The position numbers and the translations under genes were made by a program. Of a DNA stretch of 6,143 nucleotides, positions 1 through 5,486 are shown one piece after another (within the stretch, counting starts at the first letter, position 1; every line of letters begins with the position of its first letter). The stretch is taken from NCBI GenBank assembly GCA_947461165.1, contig CANHJR010000079.1, positions 1 to 6,143 of the forward strand. Reading direction: 5' to 3'. Source of the DNA: Saprospirales bacterium. Its GTDB lineage: Bacteria > Bacteroidota > Bacteroidia > Chitinophagales > JADJOU01. A model generated the notes under the pieces. That model had not been told where the DNA came from, did not search any database, and saw only the letters and a list, made by a program, of their open reading frames with translations.

Positions 1-1
1 G

Positions 2-253
2 CAGAAACAAAGATTGGAATGGTTTTCGCAAGATTTTTTTATCACTGAAAACTCAAATGATACCTTTGATTTTTATTCTGCAAAATTTGGGGCAATGAAT
101 CTGAAAGGTAGAAATCCTGAAGAAACATTTGTATTCCATTACCAGATCGCGAAAGACAAAACCTTTGGAGCCAAGGAGCCAAAAATCACTAGCGAAGATT
201 TACAAAAAGGAATCCACGAATTGTATTCTAAAATCCTTGGAAAAGGCCTTTAA
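2..253 (+). CDS. C-terminal part of a probable membrane metal-dependent hydrolase (DUF457/YdjM-like), 5' truncated
   Basis: The open frame enters from the left edge and ends at TAA 251-253, leaving about 83 residues. The reading frame continues upstream of the TTG at 14 (Q-K-Q-R-L-E-W-F-S), so that TTG is probably not the start and the gene begins outside the window. The visible part is soluble, with no membrane segment. It runs WFSQDFF, then an acidic stretch, then FDFYSAKFGAMN, and ends in a charged helix. The combination of a 'WFS.(D/G)(F/Y)(F/Y)' motif and a later 'F.D/YSA.FG' motif resembles the C-terminal tail of Bacteroidota DUF457/YdjM-type metal-dependent hydrolases. The metal-binding histidines and membrane helices of that family would lie upstream and cannot be checked. 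The gene converges on the Mpo1-like gene across 42 bases. The frame is solid; the family call is a recollection from a short tail and is moderate at best. Confidence 0.5.
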   Translation, partial: QKQRLEWFSQDFFITENSNDTFDFYSAKFGAMNLKGRNPEETFVFHYQIAKDKTFGAKEPKITSEDLQKGIHELYSKILGKGL

Positions 254-295
254 AGAAATCAAGTTAATCTTCAATTTTCAAAAAACTAGAACGGT

Positions 296-745
296 TTATT
301 TTCGCTTAAAAATCCATATTGGCCCAATCAATAGAAATTGTAAATCCTCGAAAAAAGAAGGCTTCTTACCCTCAATATGATGTCCGATAAACTGTCCAAT
401 CCAACCGATAGCAAAGCCTAATAAAGCAATTTTGGCAAGGACATGATCAAAACCGTGGCAAGGAAAAAGCCATAACACCATAACACCTATCGCTAAGAAA
501 AAACCGAAAAAAGTAAATAACAAGCCAAGCCGAAAGCTCAACCGAAACCAGAAAATAAGCGCTGGAATGTAAACCAGATTGGCGATATTCCAATACAACG
601 ACTTGCCAGGCAATGGAATAGAGAATAAGAGTGCATAAACACTGACAAAAATCAAAGGCACACAAAATCGATGAATCCATTTGTTGAATTTGTTTTGATG
701 GCAAACATCATAGGCTGCTAGCCAATTTTCGAGAGATCTTTTCAT
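296..745 (-). CDS. Mpo1-like / DUF962 (YGL010w-type) small membrane protein
   Basis: This is a 149-residue protein read from ATG 745. It opens with MKRSLENWLAAYDVCHQNKFN, then W-I-H-R-F at 23-27. Four hydrophobic stretches follow at about 28-46, 50-66, 70-95 and 102-121, and the protein ends Q-F-I-G-H-H-x-x-E-G-K-K-P at 118-129. The 'W...Y...H.N..N...H' start and the 'QFIGH..E...P' tail are the signature of the DUF962/Mpo1 family. Yeast Mpo1 is an Fe(II)-dependent dioxygenase in alpha-oxidation of 2-hydroxy fatty acids. His16, His25, His97/His101 and His122/His123 are candidate metal ligands. The bacterial substrate is unknown. The frame stays open to an ATG at 805 (and another at 796), but the family N-terminus matches the 745 start, and the extra 20 residues look non-conserved. 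No SD and no clean TAnnTTTG box is seen upstream. It diverges from purA. Confidence 0.85.
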   Translation of the reverse strand: MKRSLENWLAAYDVCHQNKFNKWIHRFCVPLIFVSVYALLFSIPLPGKSLYWNIANLVYIPALIFWFRLSFRLGLLFTFFGFFLAIGVMVLWLFPCHGFDHVLAKIALLGFAIGWIGQFIGHHIEGKKPSFFEDLQFLLIGPIWIFKRK

Positions 746-848
746 ATGAATTGGTTCAGACTGTAAATTTAAATCAATTAGGACAAGAATTGTCATGGAA
801 TCCACAGGATGTTAAAACTCTAGCGTAGCATGGATCATAAAATTCCTT

Positions 849-856
849 TAGCTTTG
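849..856 (+). promoter_or_regulatory. candidate -7 promoter element of purA
   Basis: TAGCTTTG matches the Bacteroidota housekeeping -7 consensus TAnnTTTG at all fixed positions. It ends 17 bases before the purA ATG, which would give a leader of about 10-13 bases. No TTG is found at the usual 19-base spacing upstream, so only half of the promoter is supported. Confidence 0.45.
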
Positions 857-873
857 TAGCTTAATAACAGACA

Positions 874-2133
874 ATGAGCGTAGATGTACTCTTAGGCCTT
901 CAATGGGGCGATGAAGGAAAAGGTAAAATAGTAGACTTTCTTGCGGATAAATACCAGTTTATCGCAAGATATCAAGGAGGTCCAAACGCAGGTCATACCA
1001 TATACCAAAATAGTAAAAAATTTGTTCTTCACACCATACCTTCTGGAATCTTTCACAACAATATTGGTAATATTATAGGCAATGGGGTTGTAATCAATCC
1101 GATAACCTTGATGGAGGAAATTAGAGAACTCGAAGATGCAGGTCTTGATATCAAAACACGGCTATTTATAGCACTGAAAGCCAATCTAATTTTACCAACT
1201 CATATCGAACTAGACAAAGCCAGCGAACAAAAGCGAGGAGAAGCCAAAATCGGAAGTACACTGAGAGGAATATCTCCAGCATATATGGATAAAACAGGTC
1301 GAAATGCCCTTAAAATTGGAGAAATCTTCAAATCAGATTTCAAACAACGTTATGAGGCCTTGCGGGACAAACATCTTGAGATGATGTCCACTATGAATTT
1401 TGCTGCCGATCTTGCCAATGAAGTCAAATGGATTCAAGCTCTTGAGGAATTAAAGGCATATACGTTTGTAGATTGTGAGCAGTTTATCAATAAGCAATTA
1501 AATGAAGGTAAAAACATTCTAGCAGAAGGTGCGCAAGGCGCAATGTTAGACCTAGACTATGGCACCTACCCTTTTGTGACATCATCCAACACCATATCGG
1601 GAGGCGTATGCACAGGGCTAGGCGTAGCACCGCAAAAAATCAAAGAAGTATATGGTATCACCAAGGCCTATTGCACTCGTGTAGGTTCAGGGCCATTTCC
1701 TACCGAGCTGCATGATGAAACTGGAGAAAAACTACGCAAAGAAGGCTCTGAATTTGGAGCGACGACTGGTCGTCCTCGACGATGCGGATGGATAGACTTT
1801 CCAGCCCTAAGATATGCTTGTATGCTCAATGGAGTTACAAAATTGTGTATCACCAAGGTAGACGTATTAAATAATTTTGAGTTGATAGGCTATGCGAATG
1901 AATACGCTGTTCAATCTGAAAAGACAAAGGACATGCCAACATTCTTGACCGATGATTTGATACCAATTTATGAATCTGCCAAAGGGTGGAATCAAGATAT
2001 CGCTGGAGTTAAGAACTATTCTGAACTGCCAGAAGAGTTGAAGGATTATGTTCAACTAATAGAAACTCACACCGGATCTAAGGTCTCATTGGTTTCAGTC
2101 GGACCAGGTCGCGATGAATTGTTTGAGTTTTAA
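874..2133 (+). CDS. purA: adenylosuccinate synthase
   Basis: A 419-residue protein, close to the usual 420-430. It catalyses the GTP-dependent ligation of IMP and aspartate to adenylosuccinate, the first committed step from IMP to AMP, in the cytosol. Family motifs appear in order. WGDEGKGK at 11-18 is the GTP phosphate loop with catalytic Asp13. GGPNAGHT at 35-42 carries catalytic His41. GSTLRGISPAY at 127-137 is the IMP-site segment. EGAQGAMLD is at 218-226 and GVCTGLG at 244-250. GATTGRPRRCGW at 295-306 is the aspartate-binding and substrate loop. TKVD at 327-330 recognises guanine, and SVGPGRDE is at 408-415. The ATG at 874 gives the family N-terminus exactly, with no SD before it. The gene is intact and stands alone rather than in a purine operon: a 94-bp AT-rich gap with its own candidate promoter separates it from the next gene. 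Confidence 0.98.
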   Translation: MSVDVLLGLQWGDEGKGKIVDFLADKYQFIARYQGGPNAGHTIYQNSKKFVLHTIPSGIFHNNIGNIIGNGVVINPITLMEEIRELEDAGLDIKTRLFIALKANLILPTHIELDKASEQKRGEAKIGSTLRGISPAYMDKTGRNALKIGEIFKSDFKQRYEALRDKHLEMMSTMNFAADLANEVKWIQALEELKAYTFVDCEQFINKQLNEGKNILAEGAQGAMLDLDYGTYPFVTSSNTISGGVCTGLGVAPQKIKEVYGITKAYCTRVGSGPFPTELHDETGEKLRKEGSEFGATTGRPRRCGWIDFPALRYACMLNGVTKLCITKVDVLNNFELIGYANEYAVQSEKTKDMPTFLTDDLIPIYESAKGWNQDIAGVKNYSELPEELKDYVQLIETHTGSKVSLVSVGPGRDELFEF

Positions 2134-2200
2134 ATAAAATATTTAAAAAGGTTAATATTAAAATAATCAATTAGTAGCTTCCGTTATACATTAGATTCTA

Positions 2201-2208
2201 TACCTTTG
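2201..2208 (+). promoter_or_regulatory. candidate -7 promoter element of the MarC-family gene
   Basis: TACCTTTG is a full match to TAnnTTTG. It ends 19 bases before the ATG at 2228, so a transcript would start near 2212-2215, between the TTG at 2219 and purA. The -33 position (about 2179-2181) reads TTC rather than TTG, a one-base mismatch. It suggests the gene is transcribed separately from purA. Confidence 0.5.
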
Positions 2209-2227
2209 CGACTCAAACTTGAAGTTT

Positions 2228-2809
2228 ATGGACGGAATTGTACTAGCTGATATTTTAAAGGTTTCTTTAACATTATTTACTGTGATTGATGTTATTGGCG
2301 TGTTGCCTCTACTGATCGATATATCTCGAAATACTGGAGTCATACACCCCGAAAAGGCTTCATTCACCTCCTTGATTATTATGCTTTTAGCCTTATTTCT
2401 TGGTGAGAAATTTCTATTTTTTCTTGGTGTTACCAAAAATTCTTTTGCTGTCGCTGGTGGAATTATTTTGTTTATTCTCGCGATGGAGATGGTTCTAGGA
2501 CGAAATATCATAAAACAAGGAAAGATGTCTCAGAAAACCACCGCAGTAGTTCCTGTAGCATTCCCTCTGATTTCTGGCGCAGGAACGATTACTACCATTC
2601 TCACCTTAAAATCCCAATTCAATCATTTTGAAATTTCTGTTGGTATCCTTGTTAATGTCATTTTGGTCTATCTGGTGCTTCGCTATTTAAACGTTATCGA
2701 AGGAAAAATCTCAGAGAGTACAATTATGGTTATGCGAAAGATGTTTGGAGTTATCCTTTTGGCGATATCTGTAGGCATGATTACCAAGAACCTGAAATTA
2801 AACATCTAA
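2228..2809 (+). CDS. MarC family (UPF0056) integral membrane protein
   Basis: The protein has 193 residues from ATG 2228. About six hydrophobic segments lie near 9-30, 46-68, 73-91, 106-127, 134-154 and 171-187. Family signs are a helix start followed by 'VIDVIGVLPLL' (20-30, usually 'DP.G..P.'), then FAVAGGIILFILAMEM at 73-88, and the conserved membrane segment VPVAFPLISGAGTITT at 108-123. MarC proteins are inner-membrane proteins once linked to multiple antibiotic resistance. That link was later withdrawn in E. coli, and the true substrate is unknown, so no transport activity should be inferred. A TTG at 2219 would add only three residues; the ATG is preferred because it starts a typical MarC N-terminus and fits the upstream -7 box. 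Length and topology look complete. It converges on tRNA-Ser. Confidence 0.9.
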   Translation: MDGIVLADILKVSLTLFTVIDVIGVLPLLIDISRNTGVIHPEKASFTSLIIMLLALFLGEKFLFFLGVTKNSFAVAGGIILFILAMEMVLGRNIIKQGKMSQKTTAVVPVAFPLISGAGTITTILTLKSQFNHFEISVGILVNVILVYLVLRYLNVIEGKISESTIMVMRKMFGVILLAISVGMITKNLKLNI

Positions 2810-2819
2810 AACTAGCACC

Positions 2820-2854
2820 AAAAAAAAAGGCTTTCAAATTACATTTGAAAGCCT
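2820..2854 (-). terminator. intrinsic terminator of tRNA-Ser
   Basis: A perfect 12-bp inverted repeat, AGGCTTTCAAAT (2828-2839) and ATTTGAAAGCCT (2843-2854), has a 3-base loop. Read on the minus strand, the stem runs into nine T residues (2828-2820, the first also pairing in the stem). It begins 4 bases past the tRNA-Ser 3' end. No T tract follows on the plus strand, so it is oriented to stop the tRNA transcript rather than the converging MarC-family transcript. Confidence 0.9.
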
Positions 2855-2858
2855 CGTG

Positions 2859-2943
2859 CGGAGAGAGAGGGATTCGAACCCCCGGACCTGTTACAGTCAA
2901 TGGTTTTCAAGACCATCGCGATCGACCACTCTGCCATCTCTCC
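2859..2943 (-). tRNA. tRNA-Ser, anticodon UGA
   Basis: An 85-nt tRNA folds on the minus strand. The 7-bp acceptor stem is GGAGAGA (2943-2937) with TCTCTCC (2866-2860), followed by discriminator G (2859) as usual for serine. The anticodon stem-loop is ATGGT-CTTGAAA-ACCAT, with anticodon TGA at 2909-2907, reading UCA and related codons. A long variable arm containing CTGT-A-ACAG marks a class II tRNA. The T arm is GGGGG-TTCGAAT-CCCTC with one G-U pair. The 3' CCA is not encoded (the genome reads CAC), so it must be added after transcription. It is a single tRNA unit with its own -7 box and terminator. Confidence 0.97.
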
Positions 2944-2948
2944 GGGGG

Positions 2949-2956
2949 CAAAACTA
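2949..2956 (-). promoter_or_regulatory. candidate -7 promoter element of tRNA-Ser
   Basis: On the minus strand the sequence reads TAGTTTTG, a full TAnnTTTG match. It ends 5 bases before the mature 5' end of the tRNA (2943). Transcription would start within a base or so of the mature end, leaving almost no 5' leader. No TTG is seen at the expected -33 spacing. Confidence 0.5.
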
Positions 2957-3065
2957 AATTAAAAAAAAAGAATCGGATTTGAAATTTTCGTAGAATTTGA
3001 AAATATTTTCCAAATGACTGAAAATCAAATATAAATTGTTAGAAAAAAAATTAAAAAATAAGCAT

Positions 3066-4193
3066 CTATCTAAAACTTTTCAGCATCTCACAGTATAATT
3101 CATTGATTTGAAGACCTACCGCATCGTAACTCAAATAATTTAAGACCGACGCACGAACCAGATTAGGATCAAAGCTTTTTGATTTTAAAAGCATACTCTT
3201 CATTGCCTCATAAAGTTCTTCTTCGTTACTTGGGGTGACGAGATAACCATTCGTTGAATTTACAAAATCTTTGATCCCACCAACCCTTGTGCCAATGGTT
3301 GGTGTGCCGCAAAGCATAGCCTCTGCTAAAACAACACCAAAATTTTCAAACTCACTAAAAAGCACAAAGCAATCCGCCTGACTGTATACAAAAGGTAATT
3401 CATTATACTTATATATTCCATTCATTTCGAGGTATTTGTCAGAAATCTGAAGCTCGGCCGCCCAGCTTTTTACCATCTCAATATTGCCATCTCCACCTAT
3501 TTCAAAAATGAAGTTCTCATGTTCATCGGACAATCGCTTAACGACGGACAAAATTCCTTTGACATTTTTGCGAGGATCATCCATCTTAGAAATATGAAGA
3601 AACCGAAATGTCTCAACTCTATTGGCTATATTCTTTCTTACGAAATGATCAGCATCCACCGGCGTGGCAATAAGTGCGATTCTATCTTCTCCCACACCAT
3701 ACTTCTTGAGGCTCTCACAGAGATCTTGGCTTTCCATTTTGAAGACATCATCCCTGGATTGCAGGTATTTAAATAATCGTTTTCGCCATCCTGATAGTTT
3801 ATGAAATTCACTACTATGTTCAATATGAACTAGCGGCTTTTTGACACAAAAAGCTAGCAAAATACCCAAAATGCCTGCCCAAAAAAACACATGCGTTTGA
3901 AGGATATCATATTGATTTAAGGTTTTGTAACCTTTGCGATAAGCCTTGAGTTTTCGCATAAACCGAACAATCTTCCAAGAGTGCGTTGGAAAATAAACAA
4001 TTGTTTCTCTCAGCTTTGGTCTTACTTGGAGATTGATGACATAATCAGAATCGTTTCCTGAGGTGCAAAACAGCACTTGAATATCCGCATATTTGGAGGT
4101 GGCAAGAGCATGGTTTTGCACAAAATTGCCATCGTATATACTCTTCTGATTTGGATACCACCAAGGCAAGATCAATACACGGTTCTCACGCAT
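3066..4193 (-). CDS. glycosyltransferase family 4 (GT-B fold) protein
   Basis: A 375-residue protein from ATG 4193. It probably transfers a sugar from a nucleotide-sugar donor onto a cell-surface glycan; acceptor and sugar cannot be told from sequence. The N-terminal half starts with a beta strand VLILPWWYPNQ (6-16), then DGNFVQNHA (21-29), and holds HIEHSSEFH (123-131), typical of Bacteroidota GT4 enzymes. The C-terminal donor half starts near FRFLHISKMDDPRKNVKGIL (196-214; K209 in the phosphate-binding position), then EIGGDG (231-236). The GT4 E-x7-E motif is E283...E291 in EFENFGVVLAEAMLCGTPTIGTRVGG. An ATG at 4238 would add 15 residues lying inside the dinB-like gene; it is rejected because 'MRENRVLILPWW' is the natural fold start. 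That start overlaps the dinB-like stop by 8 bases, suggesting coupled translation. It is not part of a visible polysaccharide cluster. A short T-rich run after the stop has no clear hairpin. Confidence 0.9.
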   Translation of the reverse strand: MRENRVLILPWWYPNQKSIYDGNFVQNHALATSKYADIQVLFCTSGNDSDYVINLQVRPKLRETIVYFPTHSWKIVRFMRKLKAYRKGYKTLNQYDILQTHVFFWAGILGILLAFCVKKPLVHIEHSSEFHKLSGWRKRLFKYLQSRDDVFKMESQDLCESLKKYGVGEDRIALIATPVDADHFVRKNIANRVETFRFLHISKMDDPRKNVKGILSVVKRLSDEHENFIFEIGGDGNIEMVKSWAAELQISDKYLEMNGIYKYNELPFVYSQADCFVLFSEFENFGVVLAEAMLCGTPTIGTRVGGIKDFVNSTNGYLVTPSNEEELYEAMKSMLLKSKSFDPNLVRASVLNYLSYDAVGLQINELYCEMLKSFR

Positions 4194-4629
4194 AGTTCGA
4201 GATGTAATATATATAGTCAATGGACGGACGTTGAACATTGATTTCGCTCCATCTCATTAGTATTTGAGCACGGTGATGGGTCGCATGATTGAATATATGA
4301 TGAAGGACATCTTGTCGTTTTGCTTGCTTCACTTCCCCTATCAAGGTCTTGAAAGTAATGAATTCTTCCAGTCCAGCAGTGGTTTGGCGGCCAATAAAAT
4401 CATTCAACTTCTGCGAAATATCAATGGCCCGAGAACTGAAAAGAAGCGGATTGTCATTTTCATTCCAAGGCCTTGGATCTCGGACCAGTCGCCAATACCA
4501 AAGCTCAGAAGCACTCAAAACATGGTGAAGCAAAGCATCTGTTTTGGAATCACGCGGATAATGAGCCATGGCTTCCAAAATCACCTTATTGGCCCAGAAG
4601 TCATAATTATTTAATTCTTGAAATTTCAT
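4186..4629 (-). CDS. DinB-like / DUF664-type metal-binding four-helix protein
   Basis: A complete 147-residue protein from ATG 4629, the usual size for DinB-superfamily (YfiT/DinB fold) proteins. It starts with LNNYDFWANK (6-15), the family 'Y..WAN' opening. HHVLSASELWYWRL lies at 35-48 and HHIFNHATHHRAQI at 110-123. One His from the first block (H36 or H35) plus H115 and H119 of the H-x3-H pair would form the metal-binding triad. Bacillus DinB is DNA-damage-inducible. Many relatives use low-molecular-weight thiols in detoxifying transferase reactions, so the actual reaction here is unknown. It is not DNA polymerase IV, also called DinB. It is the first gene of a minus-strand pair, with a well-formed promoter directly upstream, and its TGA lies inside the start of the glycosyltransferase gene. 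Confidence 0.88.
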   Translation of the reverse strand: MKFQELNNYDFWANKVILEAMAHYPRDSKTDALLHHVLSASELWYWRLVRDPRPWNENDNPLLFSSRAIDISQKLNDFIGRQTTAGLEEFITFKTLIGEVKQAKRQDVLHHIFNHATHHRAQILMRWSEINVQRPSIDYIYYISNYA

Positions 4630-4637
4630 TTCTCTTG

Positions 4638-4668
4638 CAAATCTATATTCTTTGAAGCATCTAGCAAA
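4638..4668 (-). promoter_or_regulatory. promoter of the dinB-like / glycosyltransferase pair
   Basis: On the minus strand, TTTG (4668-4665) is followed by a 19-base spacer and TAGATTTG (4645-4638). This matches both halves and the spacing of the Bacteroidota housekeeping promoter (TTTG-N19-TAnnTTTG). The -7 box ends 8 bases before the ATG at 4629, so the message would be nearly leaderless. This is the best promoter in the window. Confidence 0.65.
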
Positions 4669-4748
4669 AAAATGTTGTCAAGTATTCTAGACTTCGATGG
4701 AATATCAAAAATAGGTACTAATCAGATTCTCATTTTCTTTGCACTCTT

Positions 4749-5486
4749 ATGAATTCTAAAACTACCAATCGTCGTCGAAAGAAAAGAGATTCACTCTGGC
4801 TTATACTTGCTTTTCTTCTGGCTTGTGGTATCTTGTATTTACTTATAACGTATAGGCCTAGCTTTTTCTTTCCACAATGGAAAAATTTCACCGTTTTTGG
4901 AATCGATGTATCGAAGTATCAAGGTGATATCGATTGGTATCAGTTGAAAAACCATGAGGTTGATTTTGCATTTATGAAGGCGACGGAAGGTTCAAAATTG
5001 GTTGATCGAAATTTCAAAGATAACTGGAGCAACTCCAGAAATGTTGGTGTTATTCGTGGAGCCTATCATTTTTATAGCCCAAGAGTCCCGTGGAATCTTC
5101 AGGCAAGCAATTTTATAGAAACAGTAGAATTGGAGCCCGGCGATCTTCCCCCAGTGATTGATATTGAGTTGATCCATAGCAAGGACCAAGAGTATCTCGT
5201 CCGTGAAATTAAAAAATGGTTAGAGGTGGTCGAAAGACATTATGGTGTGAAACCGATTGTATACACTTATGAGAATTATTATAACCGTTTTTTGCAAGAG
5301 TCGTTTCGTGGGTACAACCTTTGGATAGCGAAATATAGCAATGAAAGTCCAAAGCTAGTCGATGGCGCTCGATGGGAATTCTGGCAATACAGTGAGACAG
5401 GAAAACTTATTGGAATAGACCACAATGTGGATCTGAATTGTTTTTTTGGATCACGTGAACAGTTCAATAGAATAAGAAAAAAATGA
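4749..5486 (+). CDS. membrane-anchored glycoside hydrolase family 25 (lysozyme-like) protein
   Basis: A 245-residue protein. A basic N-terminus (RRRKKR at 8-13) precedes one hydrophobic segment at about 16-34. A single GH25 domain then runs from about 48 to 235, predicted on the periplasmic or outer side. GH25 enzymes cleave the MurNAc-GlcNAc bond of peptidoglycan. Family motifs are GIDVSKYQGDIDW (51-63, with D53), FAFMKATEG (74-82), GVIRGAYHFY (100-109), LPPVIDIEL (133-141, with the D138-x-E140 catalytic pair), PIVYTYENYY (169-178), LWIAKY (191-196), FWQYSETG (211-218) and NVDLNCF (226-232, with D228). All expected acidic residues are present. LLAC at 23-26 resembles a lipobox, but the hydrophobic run continues after the Cys, so a transmembrane anchor is more likely. 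The ATG at 4749 gives the cleanest topology. The stop overlaps the next start (ATGA). Confidence 0.93.
   Translation: MNSKTTNRRRKKRDSLWLILAFLLACGILYLLITYRPSFFFPQWKNFTVFGIDVSKYQGDIDWYQLKNHEVDFAFMKATEGSKLVDRNFKDNWSNSRNVGVIRGAYHFYSPRVPWNLQASNFIETVELEPGDLPPVIDIELIHSKDQEYLVREIKKWLEVVERHYGVKPIVYTYENYYNRFLQESFRGYNLWIAKYSNESPKLVDGARWEFWQYSETGKLIGIDHNVDLNCFFGSREQFNRIRKK

Noticed and set aside
471..486. Two tandem copies of CATAACAC
   Set aside because: It lies inside the Mpo1-like coding region, where it encodes part of a hydrophobic segment; two short copies are not a meaningful repeat array.
2134..2200. AT-rich region after purA, including the palindrome TTAATATTAA (2152-2161), considered as terminator or operator
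   Set aside because: The stem is short and purely A/T with no following T tract; such palindromes are expected by chance in AT-rich gaps.
2191..2511. Minus-strand open frame of 106 codons opposite the MarC-family gene
   Set aside because: It lies antisense to a clear membrane protein gene, has no family resemblance, and is rich in basic and Ile/Asn residues as expected of a shadow frame.
2957..3065. A/T-rich gap between tRNA-Ser and the glycosyltransferase gene, considered as a terminator or small RNA
   Set aside because: It has poly-A and poly-T runs but no convincing hairpin or second -7 box; I see nothing else in it.
4264..4614. Plus-strand open frame of 116 codons opposite the dinB-like gene
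   Set aside because: It is fully antisense to a recognisable gene with a good promoter, and shows no recognisable motif.
4734..4741. TTTCTTTG before the GH25 gene as a -7 promoter box
   Set aside because: It deviates from TAnnTTTG at the second base and no TTG sits at the -33 spacing, so it is too weak to list as a promoter.
4815..4829. LLAC-G motif in the GH25 protein as a lipoprotein signal
   Set aside because: The hydrophobic stretch continues for eight residues after the Cys, and Leu at -2 is atypical, so a plain transmembrane anchor fits better.
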